In this document: one piece after another, positions 12,999-23,289 of the stretch
How positions within the stretch are numbered: the first letter of the stretch is position 1
Layout of the letters: each line of letters starts with the position of its first letter
Assembly (NCBI GenBank): GCA_032191485.1
Contig: JAVDOI010000009.1
Location: forward strand, 18,147,843 to 18,211,842
DNA from: Leptoclinus maculatus
Lineage: Eukaryota; Chordata; Actinopteri; Perciformes; Stichaeidae
Length of the DNA: 64,000 bases
Reading direction: 5' to 3'
Notes under the pieces: model-generated
The model's input: only the letters and a program-made list of their open reading frames with translations
The model's database searches: none
Told to the model about the DNA's origin: nothing
Translations under genes and position numbers: made by a program

Positions 12999-13001
12999 TT
13001 A

Positions 13002-13756
13002 GGGCCCTGTCACACTATTGCGTATCGTACTAGCGTATGCGAGCGTATGAAAAATATCACTCATATGCCGGTATACGGTGACATACGCTAGGGGTACGTT
13101 AGGCATAGGTCGTATATACGTTTCAAGCACGGTCGCATACGGTGGCATACGCTGGCATACGGCGAGGCAGAAAAGTTTTTTTAAGCATGCATAAAAATGC
13201 TGTGCGTGTGCGGATGTATGGTTTATACGCTAAGCATACGATCGGCATACGCTGAATACGCGAAAGTTACGTCAGAGGTACGTTACTCATAGATGGAGTA
13301 CGCTGGTCATATGCTGACATACGCTGGCATGAAGGTGTACCGTACAGTTAGCGTATTGATAGCGCATGAGTCACGTACTTCTAACGTATGCCTGACGAAT
13401 GAGTAACGTATTTAACTTAAAACTAGCGTTTGATTGACGTATGGCCAGCGTACTGCCAGCGTTTTGAGAGTGTATATATAGGCTCCCATTTCGAGCTCTT
13501 CTTCAGTTCTTCGTGGACCTACAACGAGATAGGATGGAGGTAACTCTTCTCCAACACGCATGCGCAGTTCGTACACTGGTCATACGCTGGTCTTACGCTG
13601 GCGATACGCTACTCATAACGCTTCTCATAGGTTCAATACGGTAAGTATACGAAACCTTCGGTATTTTCAAGGTGTTTTTGTGCGTATGAAAGTTTTTCGG
13701 GAAATTTGCATACGCAACTCATACGTTTTTCTCATACGCAATAGTGTGACAGGGCC
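13002..13756. mobile_element. Harbinger-like MITE packed with CATACG/CGTATG motifs
   Basis: Termini gggccctgtcacactattgc and its mirror at the other end (ending gtgtgacagggcc, about 22 bp of matching TIR) are flanked by TTA on both sides (12999-13001 and 13757-13759). A 3-bp TTA/TAA target is the signature of PIF/Harbinger elements. By eye I count 16 exact CATACG or CGTATG hexamers plus many tacgctgg variants in 755 bp. The interior also has tgtatatatagg at 13471-13482, followed 52 bp later by ATGGAG and a gtaact donor-like site (13534-13544). No transposase frame is present. Confidence 0.85.
13473..13544 (+). promoter_or_regulatory. Possible vestigial promoter and first exon inside the MITE
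   Basis: A TATATATA box lies at 13473-13480. A unique, motif-free stretch follows, then an ATG at 13534 directly followed by GAG and gtaact, which resembles a splice donor. Inference only: non-autonomous elements can keep the promoter end of their autonomous parent. Chance remains possible. Confidence 0.25.
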
Positions 13757-13759
13757 TTA

Positions 13760-15025
13760 ATGCAGTGGTGCAGAGATCTGCACTTTAGATATTTCATTGT
13801 TCACACCGATTGTAGGAATATATCTTAGATGCTGTAAATCCACTCGGCCAAGAGGAAATGACATTTGCTCCACCCCTGTTCACCAATCATCACCCTCCTG
13901 CACCATGTCCTACCTGCAGGGGGATGGCTATGGCTCTCAGGTCAGAGTCATTGACCTTAATGGCTGACCTTTACTGGGTACAATCTCAGAGCACTGTGTG
14001 AAGGTGGTGTCCAGAGCCACATACTGTGTGACAAAATCCAGTGAAGGTGATACCTGGTAAGTAAGACGGAAGGCTGAGAATCATTTTAAGGCACTGATGT
14101 ATTTGGCTAATGTAGTACATACCGTTACTTCTGAAGTAAAAGCAGTAACTCAACAACAGTGACAGCCAGGTCTCAAATAATACGTGAATATCTGCTATGT
14201 TCAGACGGGGTCCAAAACAAAGCTAGGGCTGATAAGCAGGTAAGTTTAACAAAAACATATACACTTTGTCTACAGGCAAGAGAACAATTCAACTTAACTT
14301 TCCCATAATGAATAAATATTCACTTAGGTTTAAATGGAGCCATTCTTTCCATAAGATTCCTCTAGAATTCCTCATGGATTTTGCACCTCAAAATCTGCTT
14401 CCAGGTATTGGAGAGTACTACAGCATATGTGTCTCCAGAGGGAGTGTGATAAATGTCCTCAAGTGATGTCACTTGAGTCAGCATCGGTTGGGACTGAAGA
14501 CTAACTTTGAAAATGAAAAAAATCTGAGTTAGAAAGAAGTGATTTTGCCAGGCCTTTGTAACCTGCTGCTTGGGGCTCGAGGCTAAAGCGACATTGGCAT
14601 AACAAACCCGAATCTCCAACTGAACTGTTGGCAGTTGAGTTGTATTGTGGGTAATGCAGGTGCCAGGTTTTGACAGGGAAGAAGAACACATGAAATGAAA
14701 AAGAAAATGTCTCTGGTTCTGCTGCACTATTTGTTTTGTGTTTTTTAGAAGTGCAATGCTAAATTGAGGGGGGCTCCTTTAAAACCAACACAACTAACAG
14801 CAGGTCGGAAAACTATGAGGCTTCCACTAAGATATGTTCATATATAATTATATATTAGGTGGATGTAGAAATGAAGGCCTGTCTCTAGTGAAAGTATGTG
14901 TGAAATAAAGGTCTGGCTACAGGCCCTGATGGTTATGTACTGTGGACAACATAAAGGTAGATGCGACTCAAAGTAAAACACATGCTGCTAATTGAGGACA
15001 GAAAAGAGATAACACACAATCTCAC
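13760..15025. other. Intron 4 sequence next to the exon, nothing recognised
   Basis: No repeat or RNA gene recognised. The frames at 14266-14727 overlap on opposite strands and carry no domain. Confidence 0.5.
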
Positions 15026-15184
15026 CTTCTGGTCGTGGCTGTAGGCTAAGGCCCAATCCTCTTCAGTGGGATGGAATAAGAGGCTCAGGACGTAGAAAGT
15101 GAGGCGGTACTTCTGGTAACTGGCTCCCTCGTCAGAGCTGATGAGCACGCTGCTCTCGAACTCTGGATCCGTCAACACCATGAT
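15026..15184 (-). CDS. sorcs3: SorCS-type VPS10 receptor, internal exon (probably exon 4)
   Basis: Seen: a 159-bp minus-strand exon of exactly 53 codons, acceptor tcttctcag, donor gtgagatt, phase 0 at both ends. It begins IMVLTDPEFESSVLISSDEG, continues with SYQKYRLTFY and LLFHP, and ends with ALAYSHDQK. Known: SSDEGA(S/T)YQKY is an Asp-box blade motif of the VPS10 propeller, and LLFHPK.EDW.LAYS.DQK is typical of SorCS1/SorCS3; the preceding exon ends in KRK, giving the expected KRK-IM junction. The Thr of YRLTFY favours SorCS3, while the Thr-Asp-Pro-Glu block resembles SorCS1, so the paralogue is not settled. The next exon, expected to start with a Leu-Tyr-Ser block, was not found below 15026 and should lie outside the window. 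Confidence 0.95.
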
Positions 15185-16004
15185 CTGAGAAGATGGAGAG
15201 GGAGGAGAAGGAGAGCGTGCACACGTGCAAGGGAGTAGGTATGAGTTTTTGAAGACGGGACAGGAAAGGATTGAAGGGCGAGTTTAAGTAAAGAGGTGGA
15301 AAGATAGGGAGATGAGAAGGTAGAGGAGAGATGTTAGAGGCAGCAGAGTCAGCAGAAAAGGTCTGGCTTTTGGCACTCGTCAGGCTTATTCTTGGCTAAC
15401 AACCATCATCCATATATCCAACTTCATTTCAAGAGGCTGACTCTTGTGCTGCTGTTGCCTTGGCTCTGTGGCTCCTCCTGTGCACTCATGGGGGGGGGGG
15501 GGGGGGGGGATTCATCATCTCTTTCCAAAATAAGAAAAAGGTGATGGAGCACAAACAAGATTAAGCAGTCATGCATGAACTCAGCTAGTTCTTTAGTATG
15601 TCATTTCTTACCATTTCTCTTTCCAATAAAATTCAAATTTCAAATTTAACAGCAGCACAGTTGTAGAAGCCCTGATTTCATGGTTGGAATATTTCTGCCA
15701 GAGCTATCACAGTCATTACAGAATTCAATAAGAATAGGAATTCCACAATGCATATTTCCTTCAGCTAATGACATTTAGAGTCTTTGTGGAAGCAGATAAA
15801 ATGGTCACAGCAACTCCTCCTTGACTAAAGAGGTATGAGAATAGGTGTGTCATATATTTTAGGAGATTCTTTTGAATCAGACATATGCCATTGAATACAT
15901 GCATTTATTTTAAAAGCTTGTATGATTTTTGATGTTGACAACAAATCCATTGTGACATGTCACTAAATATTTAGCTATTTTGTAGTCTTAATACACAGCA
16001 ATTT

Positions 16005-16170
16005 GCGTCATTACACATAAATGTATGTATTTTCCCCGGGCGCCTGTCATTGGCAGCCCACTGTTCCCTATATACAGGGATGGGTCAAATGCAGAGAAAA
16101 ATTTCCCCTGTAACGGGATAAATATAGTGTAATAAATAAATAAAATAATAAAATAAATCAATAAATCAGC
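16005..16170 (+). mobile_element. LINE/SINE 3'-end fragment with AT-rich tail
   Basis: Carries gggcgcctgtcattggcag, then ggatgggtcaaatgcagag, and ends in gtaataaataaataaaata. This is the arrangement of an L2/Rex-like LINE 3' UTR or a SINE sharing that tail. The body of the element is absent, consistent with 5' truncation. Confidence 0.45.
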
Positions 16171-19100
16171 AGAGGTGTTCATTTAAACCGAATATGCTGC
16201 TACATGGTAACCATAATTACTTATCCTTTCAAGGTCACAATACAAATTTAAAGTGCTTTTTTGTAAGTCACAAGTAAAAACCCACATAATGCACAAAGAA
16301 TGTGAGACAATAATTAAATAAAGAAGCTAATATGTAAGCTAGAGTGCAAAATCCTTCAATGTCTCCTAAATATTAAAATGTAATTAACAGATTGTTTTAT
16401 CACTAGGGGGCGGAGAGACAATCTAAAGCACTCCTTGAACATTTAGCATGGTAAATATGTTAGCAAACCAGACTATTGGCTATTCCTATATGCTCTATAA
16501 TAACTCCACGTCTGCAGTCATTTGAACCAAAATCATGATCTTTTCTGAAACCTAACCAAGTAAATTGGTTGCCCTAACACTGCTGTGCCAGAGACTCACT
16601 GATCACTCGCGTAGGTTTGTTGAACAATGTACACATAATAGGAAAATAACTAAGATATCATTCGAACCATTGCATAGAGATACGTTGAGCAAAGAGTTGC
16701 TTATTTACACATCTAAAGACACAAATTATTATTCCATTTTAGTGATATTCCATCATTTGCAACACTAGTGTTGAGGTTTCATGTGACATGATGAAGTCCA
16801 ATATTCAATATTCACACAGTTTTTTACTCTGTTTGGACCTCCACCAAATGCAGAGGAACATATCCATCTCTTTAGCTGCTATCTGTTCGACTTTCTTTGC
16901 AAAGTTAGCTCGTGGCTAACTTTATTCGTCTGCTGTTCGGTGTTGGGAAAGTAGTGGGTTTATCATTCTGGCTGAAAACAAGGAAAACAAGGTTGATGAG
17001 AGTTGAGTTTGTGAGCCAGGAAACAGTAGAGCTATGAAGAACGGCAGACTTGGGTAATATTCCTCCATGTGTTTGTCACAAACCCCTTCACTTAACACTG
17101 AATCATTTGTTCTATTATCAATATGAAAATATTGACTGGTGCAGCTTTAAATGTTTATCTCCACAACGATTGTGAATGGCCGGGTTTTCTCTCATCAAAT
17201 CAATTTGAATTGCAAAAACAGCAGCACATTTGTCACTGACAGAAAGGCTAGCCCTTTTTCCAGAGCTTAAACTAGAATCCCTCCCTGGTGGTGATTTAGA
17301 TAAATTGTTTTTCATTAAGCACCAATAAACAGGCAGCACATTCTCGACCTGTATTTCTCATTGGCCCGCACTCGCCAATCTTGCCATCCTTTACCTGTCG
17401 CTGTGCAATGTCGAGCCCTTCTGATATCTGCCTGTCTTTGGAGCTTGTCAGAGGTATTTAAGCAGTAATCATATTCTATAATACTGTAGTAAGCAGCAGA
17501 GTCTATTGTGAATGAGAAATTACATTTTGCCTGGCCTAATTCTGAGTCAAATATAAGGAGTTTCAGTGACATAGAAACGCCTTGAAAAGGTGTATGCACA
17601 TGTACATTTCATATTCAAATCTAACCTTTCCCTTCAACCCTTCTACTCATGAGTATTATTCTCCCTCTCCGTATTCACTATGTAATGATATCTTTCAATT
17701 GAAGTGCTTTTAGCTCATCTTCATCTTTTCACAAGCCTTGATTCATGGAGGCTCACAATTTGCTCGTTTAATACTGGGAATGAGGCCGAGAAAATATTGT
17801 CACATTCACTTCACTCATTTACCACCATGTAAGTGTGAAAACAGCCACATTATTTCCAAACCGTACACATATTTCTAAACTATCCAGTTTCTGTCTGTCG
17901 CCTCTGTGACTAGATGGAACCAACAACCAAATCAAAGCCAACACGAAGGCAGGAATACTGGCCAATTTCTACTGAAACAATCACCCTTAGAAAATAATTA
18001 CTCACTTTCAAAATCACAGTGCCCGATAGCATTAGCAGGGGGTGATTAAGATTTCCCTCACAGCAAGCACTCAGCCTTGGAGAGGAAGCGGGCGAGTGAG
18101 GAGGGTAACAATACGTATTCGATAGAGGTTAGAAGGATAGCCGTTGTGTTTTATCAGCCTGATGTTGAGCTGTGCATGAGCTGGAGCACAGAGATAGAAG
18201 CCGGTAGTTGTCGGATCATGAGGTGAGTGGAGGTATGGATCAGAGACGGAAGGAAAGAGACACCCGGCAGTACATGAATCACGTCACGGCAGATCAATTG
18301 AGCTTAGTCCGTCTTTGACGGGAGCTTTTAACAGAGAGCGGTTGCCGCAATATGCTCATTAACCACGGATCAAGACTTAATCACCCACATCTAGCTATCA
18401 TGTTTTCACTGTCTTGCCTCCTCGATGGCATTTTAAATGTGCATGTCTTTATTTCTTAAATGAACCCGATCTACCAGCCGTTCTGTCAAGCTTGTTCAAG
18501 GACTGAGAGCACAGCGAGCTTGGGAAAAAACGTCGACATATAGCAAAGAATATGAGGCACCATTTTTCAGGGGCCTTTGCGTTAAATGTCATTACTATCA
18601 TTCAAATCTATAATGTAACATTGTAAAGGTCACAGCTTCCATCTACTTTTTTTCTCAGACAATGTAAGAGACAAAATTCTTCATATGCCTCCAGAATCAT
18701 CGCAGTGAACATATAGCGATTCCTTTATTGTGGTTGAAAGGAATATCTCAAAGAGAAGCAGACAATGATCTCTTACACTGAGTGATTAGGCACCCAGACT
18801 GCTCTTGTTATCTGGTAGAACACAGCTAAATAATGCCACTCAGATGCAAGGAGGCAAAGGTATGTAGCCAGCAGACTTCCATCCATCTACGGGATGGCAA
18901 ATCGGAATAATTAGATCAGAGATAAGGTGCGGAGGGGGAGTCGGCCCCGGCAGAGCCAGAGGTCAACCATTAGAGTAAAATATTCTCCTGAGATTGCAAG
19001 TTCTTGGCTCTGTCCTTTGATGACTCACTTACACAGTAACATGCAAACCATAAATGTTCTTTTTTTACATAGATTAGTTTTAAAATATCAAATATCTTGA

Positions 19101-19790
19101 ATATATTTTGGCGAAACTGATATCCAAACAATATTGTTCCTCAGTGTTATTTACATTTAGGATACTTTTATAGTTTTCCTCCTTGGGGTGTTAACGTTTT
19201 TCTATTAAATAATTATATAACTAAAATATAATATATATAATACCTCACATGAACAACAGAGAGAACCTTAGGGAATACATTCCTGCAATGCCCTTGATAT
19301 GGAATTACATTTTCTCCCCATAAGATAGGCAGGAGGAGTGAGTCATGAGGAGGAATCAGTGCTGGCTATGATCTGTTCCTCGCCCTGACGTGGTTAAGTC
19401 CCGCGATCCTATTAACTCCGGCACCATGCAAACATATTCAGGGTCAGAACCTTGGCTCGGTCTTTGAAAAGTAAGTCTGATGAAGCTGAGCACGTCCTCG
19501 TCGAACACGGGAGTCATGCTTTATTTTCTGTTTGTTGATGCCACACACATATTTATGTATTCAACATTTGCAGGTAGGTCAACCTGGAGAAAATGATTAA
19601 TTTCAAGGATAACATTTTTAAAGTTTTGCAGCACCTGTCAGAGCAGGTCAAGTCTTTATCTGGTGGCCGTGACTTATCCACATTATGCTGATGTCCTAAA
19701 GGTCTGCATACTAGACACTAAACATTTACTCTTTCACTCCTATAATTCTAGCATATAAATATAAAGAAATATGTTTCTCAATGTCACTGT
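16171..19790. other. Intron 3 sequence with one probable old repeat
   Basis: 16860-17155 contains gcaaagttagctcgtggcta followed by acttt, and ends gactggtgcagctttaa. It resembles the repeat at 44340-44640 (taaatgctccgcttagttca; gtaactttgtcatcc), suggesting a shared fish family. Nothing else recognised. Confidence 0.4.
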
Positions 19791-19808
19791 ATCTTGCAAA
19801 GTGCTTAT

Positions 19809-19990
19809 CAGGGGCGTACATATAGACAGTGCAGGCAATGCGTTTGCACTGAAGCCTGTGGGGTGGGGGTGCCCCGAAAGAGAGCTATTCCCAATAAAAT
19901 AGTCCAAGTAACTCATTCAACTTCACAATCCAATTTATTGTTGGTAAAGTATTTACATACGCACAATGGTGTGTGTGTGTGTTTCATAAC
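19809..19990 (+). repeat. Leader of the satellite: caggggcgtac end and short (GT)n
   Basis: Begins caggggcgtacatatagac, which resembles an hAT-type terminus, but no matching other end was found. It runs to a short (GT)n at 19967-19981 followed by cataactagttactagctca, where the 25-bp satellite starts. A decayed copy of this junction lies at 53760-53835. Confidence 0.4.
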
Positions 19991-19997
19991 TAGTTAC

Positions 19998-20925
19998 TAG
20001 CTCACACTAGGACCCGTCATGATAGCGTCCACGAGGATCTGTCATGATAGGGTGCACTAGTACCTGTCATAACAGCGTGCACTAGTACCTGTCATATCAG
20101 CGTGCACTAGTACCCGTCATGACAGCATGCACTAGGACCTGTCATATCAGCGTGCACTACTACCCATCATGACAGCGTGCACTAGGACCCATCATATCAG
20201 CGTGCACTAGTACCCGTCATGACAGCGTGCACTAGGACCCGTCATATCAGCGTGCACTAGGACCCGTCATATCAGCGTGCACTAGGACCCGACATAACAG
20301 TGTGCACTACTACCTGTCATGACAGCGTGCACTACTACCCGTCATGACAGCGTGCACTACTACCCGTCATGACAGCGTGCACTAGGACCTGTCATATCAG
20401 CGTGCACTAGGACCCGTCATATCAGCGTGCACTAGGACCCGTCATATCAGCGTGCACTAGGACCCGTCATATCAGCGTGCACTAGGACCCGTCATATCAG
20501 CGTGCACTAGGACCCGTCATGATAGGGTGCACTACGACCCGTCATAACAGCATGCACTAGACCCGTCAGGATAGTGTGCACTGGGACCTGTCATGATAGA
20601 GTGCACTAAGACCAATCATAATAGCGTCTTTTCACTAGGACCCATCATAATAGTGTGCACTAGGACCCGTCATGACAGCGTGCACTAGGACATGTCATGA
20701 CAGCGTGCACTAGGACATGTCATAATAGGGTGCACTAGGAACCGTCATAACTGCGTACAATAGTACCCGTCATGATAGTGTGCACCAGGACCCGTCATGA
20801 TAGTGTGCACTAGTACCCGCCATGACAGCGTGCACTAGGACCCTTCATATCAGCGTGCTTTAGGACCCGTCATGATAGGGTGCACTAGTACCTGTCATAA
20901 CGGCATGCACTAGGATGAATATAAT
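19998..20925 (+). repeat. 25-bp satellite/minisatellite array, about 37 units
   Basis: The consensus unit is cactaggacccgtcatgaca followed by gcgtg. Variants alternate between gtcatgacagcg and gtcatatcagcg, and between actaggaccc, actagtaccc and actactaccc. The middle (20230-20510) is the most homogeneous and both edges are more diverged, as expected from unequal exchange. One unit near 20627 carries a small insertion (gtcttttcac). The unit contains the palindrome gtcatgac. No coding potential. Confidence 0.97.
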
Positions 20926-20990
20926 CCGTAAGGATAAATGTCCCTACATTTTAAGAGTCCGTAAGGATAAATGTGCCTACATTTTCCTAG
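20926..20990 (+). repeat. Two tandem copies of a ~29-bp unit
   Basis: The phrase gtaaggataaatgtccctac followed by atttt occurs at about 20929 and again, with one change, at about 20959. It lies between the satellite and the gag relic. Confidence 0.8.
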
Positions 20991-20997
20991 ATTCCAG

Positions 20998-21954
20998 GTT
21001 CCTCCGCCTGATGGACCTAATGTAATTTTCATGAAGAATAAGTATGGTGAAGTGAGTTGTCAACATCTGAATGAATGGGTTAATGAATGTGGGTTTCCTC
21101 AAGGGGGATCATTTAGCATAAATCAGATAAAAAAAGTTACAGACAGAACTTGTAGAAATAAAGGTCAAACAGTTGGTAATGATAGAAAGTCACAATAGAA
21201 GGTTGAAAATGTGGAAGGATGAAGCAGAAAGTAGGGAAAGAAAGAAATTGTGTAAAAAGATGTCCAAAGTCGATAAAACAAATGAGAAAGAGGCAGATAA
21301 AGCTTCTCAGAAATCTTCTCTCTATCCCTCACTGCACAGGTTGAATCCTGAACTCGATGCATGTCCTCCCCCACCTCCACCATATGCAGCCACACCACCT
21401 GGTCCAGCAGCACAGCAAGGCCTGCCCACACCAAGACAGCCTGACTTCAACCCATCTACAACCAGCACTCCTGCCAGCAACCTCACAAGCACGATCTCCT
21501 CCATCGCCAACTTCATGCAGCAGGCCGCACACGCCATGTCCCAACTAGGCAGCCCAGACAAGTCACATGAGGACCTGGGGGCAACTGGAGACGCAGTGAG
21601 AGGTTCCTACCACCACTCATATAACACCAGAAGTGGACGAGGACCAAGGACGAGGAAAGACTTGAACTCTCATTACCGATGGTCCAAGTGGCAGGTCCAA
21701 ATGGAGCGATGATGGTCCACAGACCCTGGACTGACAGAGACATGACCGACGCCCTGGCACATCTACCAGAACCCCAAGTATCAGGCACAAAGTTTGGTGA
21801 TGAACTTATAAGAAAAGGAGGAAGAGGTCGTGGTTTCCAATTGCAGGGGGAAGATGAGTGCTACATCTGCCAACAAAAATGACATTGGGCAGCTGACTGT
21901 CCACAAAGAGATGACTGCAGTAACCAGGGGGCTGCAGGGACGCTGGATGTCTGA
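20998..21954 (+). pseudogene. gag: Broken gag relic of an endogenous retrovirus (gammaretrovirus-like)
   Basis: Three overlapping reading frames (20971-21198, 21173-21712, 21679-21882) carry successive parts of a Gag polyprotein: a matrix-like N-terminus, a charged Lys/Glu-rich stretch, a Pro-rich linker with a run of prolines ending in Tyr near 21365-21386 (PPxY late-domain type), a capsid-like start near 21680-21790, and a nucleocapsid zinc knuckle. The knuckle has C-x2-C-x4-H-x4-C spacing at 21859-21900, but a TGA at 21880-21882 stands inside it. At least two frame breaks and one stop are present, and most of the capsid core is missing between about 21800 and 21815. No protease, polymerase or envelope follows. 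The copy is non-functional as it stands. A family-level search would settle whether it is gamma- or epsilon-like. Confidence 0.8.
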
Positions 21955-22027
21955 CTGAATTGAGATCAAGGGAGACATGCGTAGGGGGAGGGGTACACCC
22001 TGCTTGCGACACCAGAGAAGGGGGGGT

Positions 22028-22057
22028 GAGAAACACACACACACACACACACACACA
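22028..22057. repeat. (AC)n microsatellite
   Basis: About 14 AC dinucleotides directly downstream of the gag relic. Confidence 0.95.
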
Positions 22058-22889
22058 GAATTCTAATGAAAATTAAGTTTTAGAGGGGGGATCTGTACAG
22101 TAATATGGAGAGCTGCATAACTGTGTTGTTTTCTCTTGAACAGGAAATGCTGCAGCTGAATGATGTATGGATGAGCCTAGACAATTGCCACGTGATCTCT
22201 TCCATTGTTATGCTAAATTAGCTCAATGCAGAGATAACGTGGCAATATGTAATGTCATTTTAGAATTTTGTCTGTAATTTTTAGTTTTGTTGTAAAGATA
22301 GATCCACATTTAGTACAGTTTAGTGTATGTGCTATCCACATTTTTGTATTAGTATTTAGTAACGTCATGAAAAACAACAACCTTTGTTAAAAATGCGGCC
22401 AAAATCCAAGTCTTCTAACTCAGTGATAGGACATGGAAGGAGATTAAATCTTGTACTTTTTCTTTGGTAACTGTACTATGCAGGTTATAATCCCTTTCTT
22501 TAACTTGTTATCAAAATCTTGATGTATCACCAAATTGAAGAAGAACAGAACTTAAATACAAACAGTATAATATAAATGTTTTATAACATTTTACACCTCT
22601 TTATACTGTATCAGATACAAGGCAAGCTGAGCGGTGGCATGGACAGTTCTCCTCACCACCCACACGAGAACGAGCTACCTGAAAACAGTCACTGCACTCA
22701 CAGACTCACCTGAACTTTTGACAGTGATACAGTACACACCTACACGAGTGAAAAGCAAATTCACCACTGTTGGACGACGATGAAACACCCAGAACTGTGT
22801 GGCCTTAGAGGCACAATGTGTTGTCTACTGTTTTTCTTAGCATGTAAATTGTAACACCTATTCTGCTTACACATCATGATGACACCTAT

Positions 22890-23285
22890 GTGTAAAGAAT
22901 GATCCGTTTCCCTCCACAGCTTGTTGTTATCTCAGTAATGCTACACAAAAACAGTTAAACAGACAATGTTTAGGTGTGAAGATTCTCAGGGATAATCAAA
23001 GGTAACAAGGCTCAGAAGAGGAAGGGGAGGACTGGAGGGTGTCAATGGCGAGCTTGAAACTGTTGATCAATTGTGATAATGTAAATACCTGATGTCCCCC
23101 CCCCCCCCCTGTGTGCTGAGATGTTCATAAGCAAGAGAGACACTGGATTCTTGGCTCATCCTCTGCAGACTGCATTGCAGTCAGTATGACGGTGAAGCCT
23201 TCTCTGCGCAGAGATTAAATACTTGAAAGACAAACTTCTTTCCTCAATGTTCCTTGTTTCAGTATTCAGGATTATAGGACTCACT
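22890..23285 (+). other. Possible retroviral LTR remnant
   Basis: Sequence after the gag relic has a purine-rich block (gaggaaggggaggactg), a 14-base poly-C (23096-23109), a region reading like an R/U5 leader (gcagagattaaatacttgaa), and ends near gtttcagtattcagg. No second copy and no clear TG...CA ends were found, so this is a weak call based on position. Confidence 0.25.
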
Positions 23286-23289
23286 CGGT

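Noticed and set aside
21322..22056. Several minus-strand frames opposite the gag relic
   Set aside because: Shadows of the plus-strand gag remnant and of the (AC)n run.
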